Shown here: positions 36,898 through 46,487 of the stretch, piece after piece
How positions within the stretch are numbered: the first letter of the stretch is position 1
How the letters are laid out: every line of letters starts with the position of its first letter
From: Lactococcus lactis
GTDB lineage: Bacteria > Bacillota > Bacilli > Lactobacillales > Streptococcaceae
Length of the DNA: 64,000 bases
Direction: 5' to 3'
NCBI RefSeq assembly: GCF_029023865.1
Contig: NZ_CP118969.1
Location: 1,612,001 to 1,676,000, forward strand
Program-made: the position numbers and the translations under genes
The notes under the pieces: generated by a model
The model's input: the letters and a program-made list of their open reading frames with translations, nothing else
Database searches by the model: none
Told to the model about the DNA's origin: nothing

Positions 36898-36936
36898 TGT
36901 AAAAAAAAAACATTTTATATAAAATGTTTTTTTGGT
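36898..36936 (-). terminator. Terminator of mleP
   Basis: AACATTTTATATAAAATGTT palindrome followed by a ten-base T run on the minus strand, 5 nt after the gene's stop. Confidence 0.85.
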
Positions 36937-36940
36937 TATT

Positions 36941-38218
36941 TTAATAAAAGAATCGGATAAGAATTCCACCGAAGATAAGAACAATTGCACCACAGAGTCT
37001 ATTAGCCATCTGTGCAAAAGCAATCATTTCCATTCTATCTGATGCAGACAAGACAGCAATGTTACCTGTTCCACCCATAGAATTATTGATCATCCCTGCA
37101 CCAATGGCAGTTTCGACTGGATAAAGGCCAAAGAGGTGAGCCAAGAACCAACTAGCAAGTCCCATTACAACAACACTTGTCAAGCAAAGTACAACAAATT
37201 GCCATGTAAATGCTGAAGCAAGAGTATTCAAGTCAATCAAAGCAAGACCAATACCTGCCAAAACAGCATGAGTAAGGTTTGTCATAATCACTTGGTTAAA
37301 CATTACAACAGATTCTTCTAAATCTTTAGGAACAGTATTTGTTGCTTTCAAGATAAATACAATAATAATCATAAATGCATATTGATGAATATTAGGGAAG
37401 AATTTGTTCAAGATGTCACCAGCCATCAAAAGAGCAAAGGCAAAGAGCATTCCTGTTCCGATTTGTTGAGCATCTAATTTTATTTTAGGTTTAGCCAACT
37501 CTTCTTTAGTTGCTGCAACAAGAGTCCCATGTCCATTATATTTAGATTTGTTGAATACTTTAGCGATAGATAAGGCACCAATAATCGCAAGAATATTACC
37601 AAAAGTAACTGCTGGAGCAAGTTGAGAGAAGATAGCTGCTTGGTTTCCATGAGCCAATCCGGCTGCATAGATTTGAGAGAGTGGAGTAATTCCGGCTCCC
37701 ATACCACCTGACATCATTGGCATAGAAACATACATTACAGAATCAGCAAATCCATTACCAATAAGCATTCCTACAAGACCTACTGAGAAGAAACCAATAA
37801 CCATAGTGATTAAAGCAATCGGAATAAATTTCTTGGAAGCTTTAACCAAAAGATTTCTGTTCATTCCTAAAATAGATCCACAGATAAGTGCAGCTATATA
37901 AAAATCAAGAAATCCAAATTTCCCTCCCATAAAATTGGAAACTGCTCCAATAACATTTGAAGGAACAATGTGGAAAAAAGATAATAGAGTAGCACCAATT
38001 AAAGTGAAAACAGATCCCCCACCTAAGTATGAATTCATAATAGGGAGTTTTTCTCCTATGAAGTATAATAGGTGACCTAATGTTACAAGTAGGAGAGTTA
38101 ACCCTACCATATCAAGTGGAAGTTTTCCTAATAGTGTTACAACTATGATGACAGCTACGAAAAAGGCATATAAGGGAAGACTAATTCCCGATATTTTCGT
38201 TTCTTTAAGTTTTTTCAT
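36941..38218 (-). CDS. mleP: Malate permease, 2-hydroxycarboxylate (citrate/malate:Na+/H+) transporter family
   Basis: 425 aa with about eleven hydrophobic segments. The two GGxG re-entrant motifs of the 2-HCT family are visible: MMSGGMGAGITPLSQIYA (about 177-194) and NNSMGGTGNIAVLSA (about 390-404), the latter with the substrate-binding Arg-region downstream (ANRLCG). It exchanges malate for lactate during malolactic fermentation. Lies 14 bp after mleS in one operon, which identifies malate rather than citrate as the likely substrate. Confidence 0.93.
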   Translation of the reverse strand: MKKLKETKISGISLPLYAFFVAVIIVVTLLGKLPLDMVGLTLLLVTLGHLLYFIGEKLPIMNSYLGGGSVFTLIGATLLSFFHIVPSNVIGAVSNFMGGKFGFLDFYIAALICGSILGMNRNLLVKASKKFIPIALITMVIGFFSVGLVGMLIGNGFADSVMYVSMPMMSGGMGAGITPLSQIYAAGLAHGNQAAIFSQLAPAVTFGNILAIIGALSIAKVFNKSKYNGHGTLVAATKEELAKPKIKLDAQQIGTGMLFAFALLMAGDILNKFFPNIHQYAFMIIIVFILKATNTVPKDLEESVVMFNQVIMTNLTHAVLAGIGLALIDLNTLASAFTWQFVVLCLTSVVVMGLASWFLAHLFGLYPVETAIGAGMINNSMGGTGNIAVLSASDRMEMIAFAQMANRLCGAIVLIFGGILIRFFY

Positions 38219-38232
38219 TTAAGATATTCCCC

Positions 38233-39855
38233 TTAGTACTCTGGATACCATTTAAGATCACGAACTGCTTTAGCCATATCAGTTTCTTTAGATTCAGTAA
38301 GACCTTGTTCTTGAGCTTTCTTAGCAACTGCTTCTGCAACTTTAATTGATACATCAGCAACAAATTCAAATGGAGGAAGAACAGGAGCACCTGGTTTACC
38401 TGGATCTACTAAACCGCTCAATGAATGTGCAGCTGCACCGATCATTTCATCTGTCAAAAGTTTTGCTTCAGATGCCAACATCCCTAAGCCCAAACCTGGG
38501 TAGATAAGTGAGTTGTTTGCTTGACCAATTTGATAATCAACACCTTTGTAGTTGATTGTTCCTGAAGGAACACCAGTAGCGACAAAAGCTTTTCCATCAG
38601 ACCACTCAATAACTTGTTCAGCTGTAGCTTCCATTTTTTTAGTTGGATTTGAGATAGGGAAGATTACTGGGCGTTCTGTATTAGCACACATTGCTTCAAC
38701 AACTTCTTTTGTAAAGGCACCTGGATTAGTTGAAGTTCCTACTAAAATAGTTGGTTTTACTGTCTTAACAACGTTAAGAAGGTCAGTCATATCTCCAGCA
38801 TCTTTATAATCAGCACGTTTTTTAGCAAATGGTTTTTGAGCTGGTGTAAGGTCTTCCATATCATCAAAAAGTAAACCTTGTTGATCAATCATGAAGAAAT
38901 GTTTGTAAGCTTCTTCTTCAGAAAGACCTTCACTAACCATTTCAGCATGAACACGACCAGCAATCCCTGCACCGGCTGAACCACCACCATAGCAAAGGTA
39001 TACTTGATCAGTTAATTTTTCACCTGTAATGTCAAGTGATCCGAAAATACCACCTAAAACAACAATACCAGTTCCTTGAATGTCATCATTAAATGTTGGG
39101 ATTTTTGTTTTGTAGTTATTTAAAATTGTTGCAGCATTTGAACGTCCGAAATCTTCCCAGTGAAGGTACAATTTAGGGAAAATTGATTCTGCAGTTTCTA
39201 CAAATTGATCGACGAAACTGTAGTATTGGTCACCGTAAATACGTTCTTGATGGTTTCCAAGATACAAATGATCTTCTAAAAGTTCTTTTCTATTTGTTCC
39301 TGCATCAATAACAACTGGAAGTACAGACGCTGGATCAATACCTGCTGCGGCTGTATAAATCATTAATTTACCAACTGAGATATCAACACCTTGAGTTCCC
39401 CAATCTCCGATACCAAGGATTCCTTCAGCATCAGTTACAACAATAAGACGAATTTCTCTGTCACCTGCTGCATTTTTTAATGTTTCAGTAATGTTTTCAG
39501 GGTGGTTAATATCAAGATAAGCAGCATATTGTGGATCTACGAACAAATGACTGTAGTTTTCAATTGTATCAGCAATTGTTGGATCATAAACAACTGGATT
39601 AAATTCTACAATATGTTTGTTAAATAAGTAGTAAAACAAAGTACGGTTTGTATTAAAAATTTCCATCAAGAAATGACGTTTTTCTAAATCAGATGGTTTT
39701 GTCAAATATTGTTCGTAAGTTTGTTCAGCTTGTTCTTCAATTGTTTGAACAGTTGGTGGAAGAAGACCAATCAACCCCAATTCTTGACGTTCTTTCATAG
39801 TAAAAGCTGTTCCTTTATTTAAAAAAGGATTGTTTAAAATTTCATGTGCACGCAT
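38233..39855 (-). CDS. mleS: Malolactic enzyme
   Basis: 540 aa, matching malolactic enzyme length. Landmarks: [13 protein letters not shown] (141-153), metal-binding WEDFG (233-237) and FNDDIQGTG (255-263), NAD loop [11 protein letters not shown] (290-300) and [11 protein letters not shown]. It decarboxylates L-malate to L-lactate with NAD and manganese as cofactors; malic enzymes share the fold, but the pairing with mleP and the sequence text favour malolactic enzyme. Excellent ribosome site (GGAGG) 9-10 nt before ATG. No LysR-type mleR gene lies alongside. Confidence 0.94.
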   Translation of the reverse strand: MRAHEILNNPFLNKGTAFTMKERQELGLIGLLPPTVQTIEEQAEQTYEQYLTKPSDLEKRHFLMEIFNTNRTLFYYLFNKHIVEFNPVVYDPTIADTIENYSHLFVDPQYAAYLDINHPENITETLKNAAGDREIRLIVVTDAEGILGIGDWGTQGVDISVGKLMIYTAAAGIDPASVLPVVIDAGTNRKELLEDHLYLGNHQERIYGDQYYSFVDQFVETAESIFPKLYLHWEDFGRSNAATILNNYKTKIPTFNDDIQGTGIVVLGGIFGSLDITGEKLTDQVYLCYGGGSAGAGIAGRVHAEMVSEGLSEEEAYKHFFMIDQQGLLFDDMEDLTPAQKPFAKKRADYKDAGDMTDLLNVVKTVKPTILVGTSTNPGAFTKEVVEAMCANTERPVIFPISNPTKKMEATAEQVIEWSDGKAFVATGVPSGTINYKGVDYQIGQANNSLIYPGLGLGMLASEAKLLTDEMIGAAAHSLSGLVDPGKPGAPVLPPFEFVADVSIKVAEAVAKKAQEQGLTESKETDMAKAVRDLKWYPEY

Positions 39856-39899
39856 CGTACAACCTCCATAAAAATTATAATTAATGTTATTACTTTATT

Positions 39900-39977
39900 A
39901 CTATAAACTTCTTTTATCGTTATAGTCAAATCCTTTGGTGTTGATAAATTTTATTTATAACGCATAAATAATGTCAA
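39900..39977 (-). promoter_or_regulatory. Candidate promoters of mleS-mleP
   Basis: Two possible minus-strand promoters: TTGACA (39972-39977) with TAAAAT (39948-39953), and TTGACT (39924-39929) with TATAGT (39900-39905), both with 18-nt spacers. The rest of the 416-bp gap (39856-40271) shows only AT-rich sequence and the ABC-F terminator. Confidence 0.4.
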
Positions 39978-40231
39978 TGTTTATCTAAAAGGCTTGATAT
40001 AAAAATAGATGATATTAATCAAAGAAATAATACTAATAATTAGCTTATAACTATTAAATGATGAACTGTTCTTCTCCTATTACTATTCCTAATTTATCAG
40101 GCTTTCAAACAATTTAAGATTAAGATTTTTTGTCAATGGTGGTTGTGTATCTAAAGTATACATTTTTTTAAATAAAAACAAAATTGTGCGCTTTGCTTTA
40201 TTCATATTTTCTATTATATGAAAGTATTCTA

Positions 40232-40262
40232 AAAAAGTAGAGTAAAATCACTCTACTTTTAT
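40232..40262 (-). terminator. Terminator of the ABC-F gene
   Basis: AAAAGTAGAGTG and CACTCTACTTTT-type arms (AAGTAGAGTGATTTTACTCTACTT on the minus strand, written in two arms of about 10 bp) with a T run; 10 nt after the stop codon. Confidence 0.8.
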
Positions 40263-40271
40263 TTTTTAAAT

Positions 40272-41813
40272 TTATGTATCTTTTAGGTTAATAATTTGAT
40301 TAGAAATTTTTTCAACAAAAGCTTGATCATGTTCGACCAGAAGCATTGTTGGATGATAAGTTTCTAGAAGTTGAATTATTTGTTCACGATTAAACACGTC
40401 AAGATAATTAAGCGGCTCATCCCAGAGATAAAGCTCTGCTTCTTGTGATAAACTACGAGCTAATTCAACCTTTTTTTGTTGTCCTTGACTCATCGTTTCT
40501 ATCTTTTGGCTAAATTGCTTGCGCTCCATCCCCAGTTTTCTGAGATTAGCTAAAAATAATTCATAATCTAATTGATATTCGGTAGCAAAGTCTTTCAGAT
40601 AACCACGATTATCATAAATCTGACGAACAAATGATAGCCTTATCCCCTGGGGAAATTGAACAAATCCACTGTGCTCACCAGAAAAATCACGAGATAAATA
40701 TTTAATAATACTTGATTTCCCTTGACCATTTGGTCCGACAATTGCTGCAATCTCTCCCACTTTCAAAGAAAAATCAATCGGCTGGAAAAGTAATTTTTCG
40801 GTAAATCCAAGAGAAAAATTTTCAAACTGAATCAGTCTTTTATGATGTGAAGGTTGAAAATTCATGATAAGAGGTTCAGTTTTTTCGATATTTTTGAGTA
40901 ATTTCTCTTTATTCTCAACTTCCTGTCCCATTCGTTTTTCAATTGATTTTGCTCGTTGATTCTGTTTTTTGGCAACTTTTTTATCCACAAAGGTTGCTCC
41001 GGCAACATTTTCTCGTTGATTAGACCAATCTCTTTTTTCTAACGAAGTCTTTTTCAGTCTTGAAATATCTTTACGTAATTTTTCATCTTCAGCAAGTTCA
41101 AAGTCATCACGCAACTGTTTCTCTCGTTCATAGGTTGAGAAATTTCCCTGATAGAGAACTATTTGCTGACGTTCAATTGCCAAGGTGTGGTCACAGACTT
41201 CGTCAAGAAAATTTCGGTCATGTGATACAACGATAAATCCTGATTTCTTTTGAAGATAGTCAGCAACTATTTTTCTGCTTTCCATATCCAAATGATTTGT
41301 TGGTTCATCAATTAGTGGAAAATTGTCCTCATCTAAAAATAAAATTGCCAAGAGACACTTGGTTTGTTCCCCACCCGATAAACTTCCAAAAGGACGCCAA
41401 AGAATTTCTAAATCAACTTTCAATAAAGATAATTCACGTTCTAATTTCCATTGTTCAAATTCGGCTAATTCATTTAGCACATAATAAGTTAATTGTGAAT
41501 TTCTGTCAGTAATTTTTACTGACAGACTTTCTACAGAATATTTATCAGCAGTATTTTGTTTTTTAGATTTATCTTTATCATTAAAATCTTCTTCTGTCAG
41601 TAATTGGGGGAAGTAAACAAAGTTTTTGTCAGTAATTATCGAGCTGTCAGTAGTTATTTTACCTTGTAGTAAGTTTAAAAGGGTTGATTTTCCACGGCCA
41701 TTTCGCCCTACTAATCCTAATTTCCAACGGTCATCAATATTTATTTGGGCATGATTGAAAATCAGATTATCCCCGTAGCCAAAGGTTAAGTCTTTAAATT
41801 CAATATTTGACAT
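40272..41813 (-). CDS. ABC-F family ATPase, probably ribosome-protection type
   Basis: 513 aa with two ABC domains and no membrane segment. Walker A GLVGRNGRGKST (33-44) and GPNGQGKSS; signatures LSGGEQTK and MSQGQQKK; Walker B LFLDEDNFPLIDEPTNHLD and LYLWDEPLNYLD. A charged inter-domain linker (about 215-300) is the region that enters the ribosome in antibiotic-protecting members (Lsa/Msr/VmlR). An insert of about 30 residues (roughly 75-107) is encoded by DNA containing a 23-bp palindromic repeat. It lies behind a small basic ORF and a leader with a terminator hairpin, the usual setting of drug-inducible ABC-F genes. Resistance spectrum is not predictable. Confidence 0.88.
   Translation of the reverse strand: MSNIEFKDLTFGYGDNLIFNHAQINIDDRWKLGLVGRNGRGKSTLLNLLQGKITTDSSIITDKNFVYFPQLLTEEDFNDKDKSKKQNTADKYSVESLSVKITDRNSQLTYYVLNELAEFEQWKLERELSLLKVDLEILWRPFGSLSGGEQTKCLLAILFLDEDNFPLIDEPTNHLDMESRKIVADYLQKKSGFIVVSHDRNFLDEVCDHTLAIERQQIVLYQGNFSTYEREKQLRDDFELAEDEKLRKDISRLKKTSLEKRDWSNQRENVAGATFVDKKVAKKQNQRAKSIEKRMGQEVENKEKLLKNIEKTEPLIMNFQPSHHKRLIQFENFSLGFTEKLLFQPIDFSLKVGEIAAIVGPNGQGKSSIIKYLSRDFSGEHSGFVQFPQGIRLSFVRQIYDNRGYLKDFATEYQLDYELFLANLRKLGMERKQFSQKIETMSQGQQKKVELARSLSQEAELYLWDEPLNYLDVFNREQIIQLLETYHPTMLLVEHDQAFVEKISNQIINLKDT
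41503..41525. repeat. 23-bp palindromic repeat inside the ABC-F coding sequence
   Basis: CTGTCAGTAA-N3-TTACTGACAG. The same 23 bases occur at 47572-47594 between genes. In the ABC-F frame it encodes about residues 97-104 (SVKITDRN) of an apparent insertion. Single arms also occur at about 41596 and 41643 in the same gene. Confidence 0.8.
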
Positions 41814-41898
41814 TTAATTCTCCTCTCATTTGTGAGAATTAAGAAATCTAATTTGAGTAGAAAAACTCAGAGTGAGTTCCTCTGAATGTACATAAATC

Positions 41899-42060
41899 TC
41901 AAATTCCCGCTTTTCTTGGAGAATTAATTTTTGCTCCGTGTTGATTTTGCTTGGTTGCTTTTACTGCTGTCATCCCATTAGTATTTTTCCCAGCAAATTG
42001 CGGTTTATTCTTCTTAATTTGTTCTAGTTTAGCTTGCATTTCTTTTTGTTTTTGATTCAT
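41899..42060 (-). CDS. Small basic protein upstream of the ABC-F gene
   Basis: 53 aa, too short for ordinary gene tracks. ATG at 42060 with a clear GGAG site 7 nt upstream. The sequence is hydrophilic, starting MNQKQKEMQAKLEQIKKNK (a helix) and ending in a Lys/Arg-rich tail (HGAKINSPRKAGI). I know no family; the composition suggests RNA or ribosome contact. It lies between the leader terminator and the ABC-F gene (85 bp gap), so both should be under the same attenuation. The 85-bp gap contains a GAGAATTAA-type inverted repeat near the ABC-F ribosome site. Confidence 0.6.
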   Translation of the reverse strand: MNQKQKEMQAKLEQIKKNKPQFAGKNTNGMTAVKATKQNQHGAKINSPRKAGI

Positions 42061-42083
42061 TATTTTCTCCTTAAATTAAAAAA

Positions 42084-42250
42084 CTCTTTTCACAACTTAG
42101 GTGAAAAGAGCTTTAAAAGATACAAATTCTGACAAATTGCCCAATCTGTAAACATAATAAAAGTCTATTCTCTCTAAGTTATGAAGACAACAAAAACACT
42201 CGATTTTTACGAATATTTTTAAAGTTCAAAACTTAGATTTTCAATAGACC
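42084..42250 (-). promoter_or_regulatory. Attenuator-like leader RNA of the ABC-F operon
   Basis: On the minus strand a 5' segment (42250-42230: GTCTATT and CTAAGTT) can pair with a middle segment (42180-42161: AACTTAG and AATAGAC). A terminator follows: CTCTTTTCAC/GTGAAAAGAG (42084-42110, 10-bp perfect stem, 7-nt loop, six T). Its loop again contains CTAAGTT, so the middle AACTTAG can pair with either side. A 21-codon ORF (ATG 42155, stop 42090) runs into the terminator stem. Confidence 0.6.
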
Positions 42251-42275
42251 TTACCTCGTTCATTTATTTAAGACA

Positions 42276-42305
42276 ATTATAGCACAAAATAAAATAAACT
42301 GTCAA
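42276..42305 (-). promoter_or_regulatory. Promoter of the ABC-F operon
   Basis: Minus-strand -35 TTGACA (42300-42305), 18-nt spacer, -10 TATAAT (42276-42281). The -35 lies in the 3' arm of the butA terminator. Transcription would begin about 208 nt before the small ORF, covering the attenuator. Confidence 0.75.
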
Positions 42306-42325
42306 GATAAAAACTTGACAGTTCA
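42297..42325 (-). terminator. Terminator of the butB-butA operon
   Basis: AACTGTCAAG and CTTGACAGTT, a 10-bp perfect stem with a 7-nt loop, then T-rich sequence on the minus strand. It follows the butA stop by about 10 nt. Confidence 0.8.
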
Positions 42326-42333
42326 TTTTTAGA

Positions 42334-43107
<774 letters not shown>

Positions 43108-43120
43108 TTATTTAATTATT

Positions 43121-44191
43121 TTATAAACCTTTACCAGTGGGTGAAACTAAAATTTTAACAGCTGTTTCATTATGATGAATCAGCGTATCGAATCCTTTAT
43201 CAATCAAATCATCCAAACCGATTTTAGCTGTGATGAATTGGTCCAATTTTATTTTACCTGTTGATACTAAATCAATTGTTTTTGGATGAGTGTTATTATA
43301 AGCAATCGTTCCTAAAAGGTTAGCTTCTTTGATTACTAATTTTGCCATATCAACACTAGCAGGCTTGCCCCAAATTGCAACAATGACAACTGTTCCACCC
43401 ATACGAATCGCATCTAGACAAGCGTCAAATCCCGGTTGGACAGAGGTACATTCAAAGGCTGCGTCCACTCCTTTTTCATTAATTTCATGAACTTTAGCTT
43501 GAATGTCATCTTCAATTGGATTGAAGAAATAATCAGCAACTTGTGCTTCTTGTGCTTTTTTACGACGAAGTCCACTAGGTTCACTGATGATAACAGTATG
43601 TCCTTGCGCTTTTGCAACGGCAGCAGTTAATAGTCCAATTGGTTCAGCACCAACAACTAATACCGTACTCTTTTCACTTAAATTTGCTCGTTCAACAGCG
43701 TGATAGCCGACTGATAGTGGCTCAATTAGAGCAGCTTCATCCAATGGTAAGTTATCAGGAATTTTGTGAACCCAACGTTCATCAACAGAATTTTTTTCAG
43801 CCAAACCTCCACCATTTCCGCCCAAACCAATAAAGTTTGAGCCTTCTGAGAGGTTATAATGTCCAGTTTCACTTGTATCAGTCCCTTCGGGAACGATATA
43901 AGGTTCGACAACGACATGGTCACCTACTTTAAGTCCGCTTACTCCTTCACCTATAAAATTTACAACCCCAGACATTTCATGTCCAAGAGTGACTGGTGGT
44001 ACTTCTCCAGTAATTGGATTAGGATGTTCTGCTGACGGACAAAAAATTGGGCCATCTAAAAATTCATGAAGATCTGTTCCACAAATTCCACACCAAGCCA
44101 CATCAATGCCAACTTGGCCAGCTTTTACTATTGGTTCATTAATTTCATCAACGCGGATGTCCCCGCGGTCGTAAAAACGTGCTGCGCGCAT
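43121..44191 (-). CDS. butB: 2,3-butanediol dehydrogenase, zinc-dependent MDR family
   Basis: 356 aa from ATG at 44191, picked because GAGGAGG lies 8 nt upstream; a frame extension 14 codons upstream lacks a site. Catalytic zinc ligands WCGICGTDLHE (about 37-47) and GHEMSGVV (about 72), then VVVEPY; cofactor loop VLVVGAEPIGLLTAAVAKAQG has Ala-Glu-Pro in the GxGxxG position. Structural-zinc cysteines of some family members are lacking, as in other butanediol dehydrogenases. It interconverts acetoin and 2,3-butanediol. First gene of butB-butA. Confidence 0.92.
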   Translation of the reverse strand: MRAARFYDRGDIRVDEINEPIVKAGQVGIDVAWCGICGTDLHEFLDGPIFCPSAEHPNPITGEVPPVTLGHEMSGVVNFIGEGVSGLKVGDHVVVEPYIVPEGTDTSETGHYNLSEGSNFIGLGGNGGGLAEKNSVDERWVHKIPDNLPLDEAALIEPLSVGYHAVERANLSEKSTVLVVGAEPIGLLTAAVAKAQGHTVIISEPSGLRRKKAQEAQVADYFFNPIEDDIQAKVHEINEKGVDAAFECTSVQPGFDACLDAIRMGGTVVIVAIWGKPASVDMAKLVIKEANLLGTIAYNNTHPKTIDLVSTGKIKLDQFITAKIGLDDLIDKGFDTLIHHNETAVKILVSPTGKGL

Positions 44192-44305
44192 AAAAACGCC
44201 TCCTCTATATAGGATGGTTGTCGTTTCAGGCAATCAATTAAATTTAGTATTTGAGATTTCTCTCACGAGTTTATTCTATCATTATTTCTAATAATTTACA
44301 AAAAT

Positions 44306-44319
44306 TTAAAGCGTTTTCT
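44306..44319 (-). promoter_or_regulatory. Weak CcpA (cre)-like site upstream of butB
   Basis: AGAAAACGCTTTAA on the minus strand fits the cre pattern TGNAANCGNNNNCA with two mismatches (first and thirteenth bases). It lies about 115 bp before butB. Plausible for a carbon-overflow operon but not strong. Confidence 0.3.
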
Positions 44320-44358
44320 TCCTTGGTATATATAGACTTTTAAATATTTTATCGTAAT

Positions 44359-44394
44359 AAAAAAGCTACTGAATTTTCTGTCAGTAACTTTTAC
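44359..44394 (-). terminator. Terminator of rodA
   Basis: AAAGTTACTGA and TCAGTAGCTTTTTT arms on the minus strand, with the CTGACAG word in the loop side, 22 nt after the rodA stop. Confidence 0.7.
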
Positions 44395-44415
44395 TTTTTG
44401 TATTCTTATTAATTG

Positions 44416-45660
44416 TTAATGTCTATTTCTTCGACGATTTTTTCGACTATCACCCTTAACTGGAATTTGTCTTTGTTCCTTGACAAATTCTGGTAATTGA
44501 TTATATTTCATTGATAAAACGAGCCCTAAGCCGATGATATTTGCCATTAAGGCCGATCCCCCTTGAGAAATGAAGGGTAGGGGAATACCTGTTAAAGGAA
44601 CAACACCAATCGCTGCTCCAATATTTTCAAAGACATGGAAGAGAATCATCATAATAATACCCGTTGAAATATAGGTATAAAACTGATTATTTGATTTGAA
44701 AGTTACTCGAATCATTCGATAAATCAGCATAAAGTAAAGGAAAATCAAAAAGGCTGATCCAACAAATCCGAAATCTTCAGCAATGACAGTGAAAATCATA
44801 TCTGATTCTCGAACGGGAACATTGACATTAGCTACACCAATTCCTTTACCCCAAAGACCACCAACACCAACTGAAATCAATGAGCGTGCTTGTTGAAGAC
44901 TGAAAGTCTGAGAATATTCAAAAGGATGTAACCATGCGATAAAACGATTGACCTGATACTGAGCAAAACTGGTACTTTCAAGAAATTTTTGTCCTTCTGG
45001 TGAAGCAACTAGAGCAACAATTCCTACAGCTACTGCTGCTACGAAAAGAAAAGCTGGCGCAAGTATTTTCCAAGAAATACCAGCAACTAAAATAATTCCA
45101 GCAAAGATAGCTGCAAAGACCAAGAAAGTTCCGAAGTCTTTTTGAAAGACTGATAAAATGGCAACTGGGATTGTTTCAAGTATCAGAAGTCCGATTAAGC
45201 GGAAATCATCTTTGAGTACTCGTTTTTTTAGATTATTTTGGAAGGTAACCACAATCCTAGCCGAAAATAAAATATAGGAAAGTTTCATAAACTCCGACGG
45301 TTGAAAAAGATTTCGTCCTCCAAAAGCGAGCCAGTTTTTTGCACCTGTTGAAGCATAGGTTGCTTTATCGTAGAAAAAGATCGGTAGAACCATTAATATA
45401 AGACCTAATAGGTAAAAAAATGGTGTTAAATTCCATAAAAACCTTGAATCCATATGCATGACAATTAAAGCAACAAAGAGTCCGACAATAACCCAAGTTC
45501 CTTGTTGAACAACTAGATTCGTTGCTTGTGTGGGGTGGTCATGACTTACTGCAACATAAAGTGCGTAAAGACCAATCAATATTAACATAAAGGCTGGTAA
45601 AATTAGCCCATAATCAATTCGTGAATCAAATGTAAATCTATTTGCTTTCTTGTTTTTCAA
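44416..45660 (-). CDS. rodA: RodA/FtsW family SEDS peptidoglycan polymerase (RodA-like)
   Basis: 414 aa with about ten membrane helices. SEDS hallmarks are GGRNLFQPSEFMKLSYILF (with the invariant P-x-E-x-x-K), KDFGTFLVFAAIF (catalytic Asp in the fourth loop region) and GGLWGKGIG, VRESDMIFTVIAEDFGFVG and PLPFISQGGSALMANIIGLGLVLS. RodA polymerises glycan strands during peripheral or elongation growth with a class B PBP. Start is TTG at 45660 with GGAG 7 nt upstream. A second SEDS gene lies at 52666. The choice of RodA over FtsW rests on its stand-alone position and lysine/arginine-rich tail. Confidence 0.88.
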   Translation of the reverse strand: MKNKKANRFTFDSRIDYGLILPAFMLILIGLYALYVAVSHDHPTQATNLVVQQGTWVIVGLFVALIVMHMDSRFLWNLTPFFYLLGLILMVLPIFFYDKATYASTGAKNWLAFGGRNLFQPSEFMKLSYILFSARIVVTFQNNLKKRVLKDDFRLIGLLILETIPVAILSVFQKDFGTFLVFAAIFAGIILVAGISWKILAPAFLFVAAVAVGIVALVASPEGQKFLESTSFAQYQVNRFIAWLHPFEYSQTFSLQQARSLISVGVGGLWGKGIGVANVNVPVRESDMIFTVIAEDFGFVGSAFLIFLYFMLIYRMIRVTFKSNNQFYTYISTGIIMMILFHVFENIGAAIGVVPLTGIPLPFISQGGSALMANIIGLGLVLSMKYNQLPEFVKEQRQIPVKGDSRKNRRRNRH

Positions 45661-45852
45661 AACTAGCTCCAGTCAGTTTAATCTTGTTTTGGCAATTCAT
45701 TTGGGGCAATTTGCTATCACTTAGTTCTAACTTTTGCTTCAAATTTACAAAAACAATTTTATTATTGAGGTGACTTCTGTTTAAAATCATAAATCCATTC
45801 TATTATACAATTTTTTTGGATGATTTGGGCATTCTTTCTCAAAAATTCCAAT

Positions 45853-45884
45853 AAAAAAACACTGAAAGCACTTTCAGCATTTTA
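45853..45884 (-). terminator. Terminator of the DedA-like gene
   Basis: GCTGAAAG and CTTTCAGT arms with seven T after it on the minus strand, overlapping the stop codon region. Confidence 0.8.
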
Positions 45885-46487
45885 TAAAATGTGCCCAAGA
45901 AGGTCTCCTCCAAAAATCAGAAGATAAGAATAGAGGAGAATTGGCAATGGTTTACATAATAAGATACTCCAAGTGAAGAATTTCCAACTCATTTTTGTTT
46001 GACTTGCTATTAAAACAAGGGCATCATCTGGGGCAATAGGAGATAAAATGAGGAGCGCGAAAACAATATTAAAGCGTTTTTGCCCCTTATCCAACCAAGC
46101 CATGTATTTATTATATGTTTTTTCTTTGACAAAAGTTTTGGCTAATGAAGAACCATATTTTTTACCAAAGTGAAAAAGTAAAAAAGAGCCCGCAACAATT
46201 CCAAAGTAATTATAAATAAAACCCCAAACTGGTCCAAAAATCATGACCCCTGCTGCCATTGTAATCCCACCTGGTATGATTGGAACAATGACTTGCAAAA
46301 TTTGCATACAAAGGAAGATTAATGGTCCTAAAAAACGATGTGCCACAATCAATTGTTGTAAGACTGCTTGATTTTGAAATGCACCTAGGCGCCATAAATA
46401 AATGCCACCAACAATTGTCGCAACAAAGCCAAGAATAGTAATTAAATTAAAAACTCGTTTGATATATCTTAATACGTTATCATTCAA
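45882..46487 (-). CDS. TVP38/TMEM64-DedA (VTT domain) membrane protein
   Basis: 201 aa with about five membrane segments. VTT-domain text: LQVIVPIIPGGITMAAGVMIFGPVWGFIYNYFGIVAGSFLLFHFGKKYG in overlapping pieces, with the conserved Phe-Gly-Pro and Gly-Arg-like GKKYG. The family moves phospholipids or undecaprenyl-phosphate across the membrane in studied members. Start TTG at 46487 overlaps the stop of the S1 gene (TTGA), with GAGGA 7 nt upstream, so it is coupled to it. Confidence 0.85.
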   Translation of the reverse strand: MNDNVLRYIKRVFNLITILGFVATIVGGIYLWRLGAFQNQAVLQQLIVAHRFLGPLIFLCMQILQVIVPIIPGGITMAAGVMIFGPVWGFIYNYFGIVAGSFLLFHFGKKYGSSLAKTFVKEKTYNKYMAWLDKGQKRFNIVFALLILSPIAPDDALVLIASQTKMSWKFFTWSILLCKPLPILLYSYLLIFGGDLLGHIL

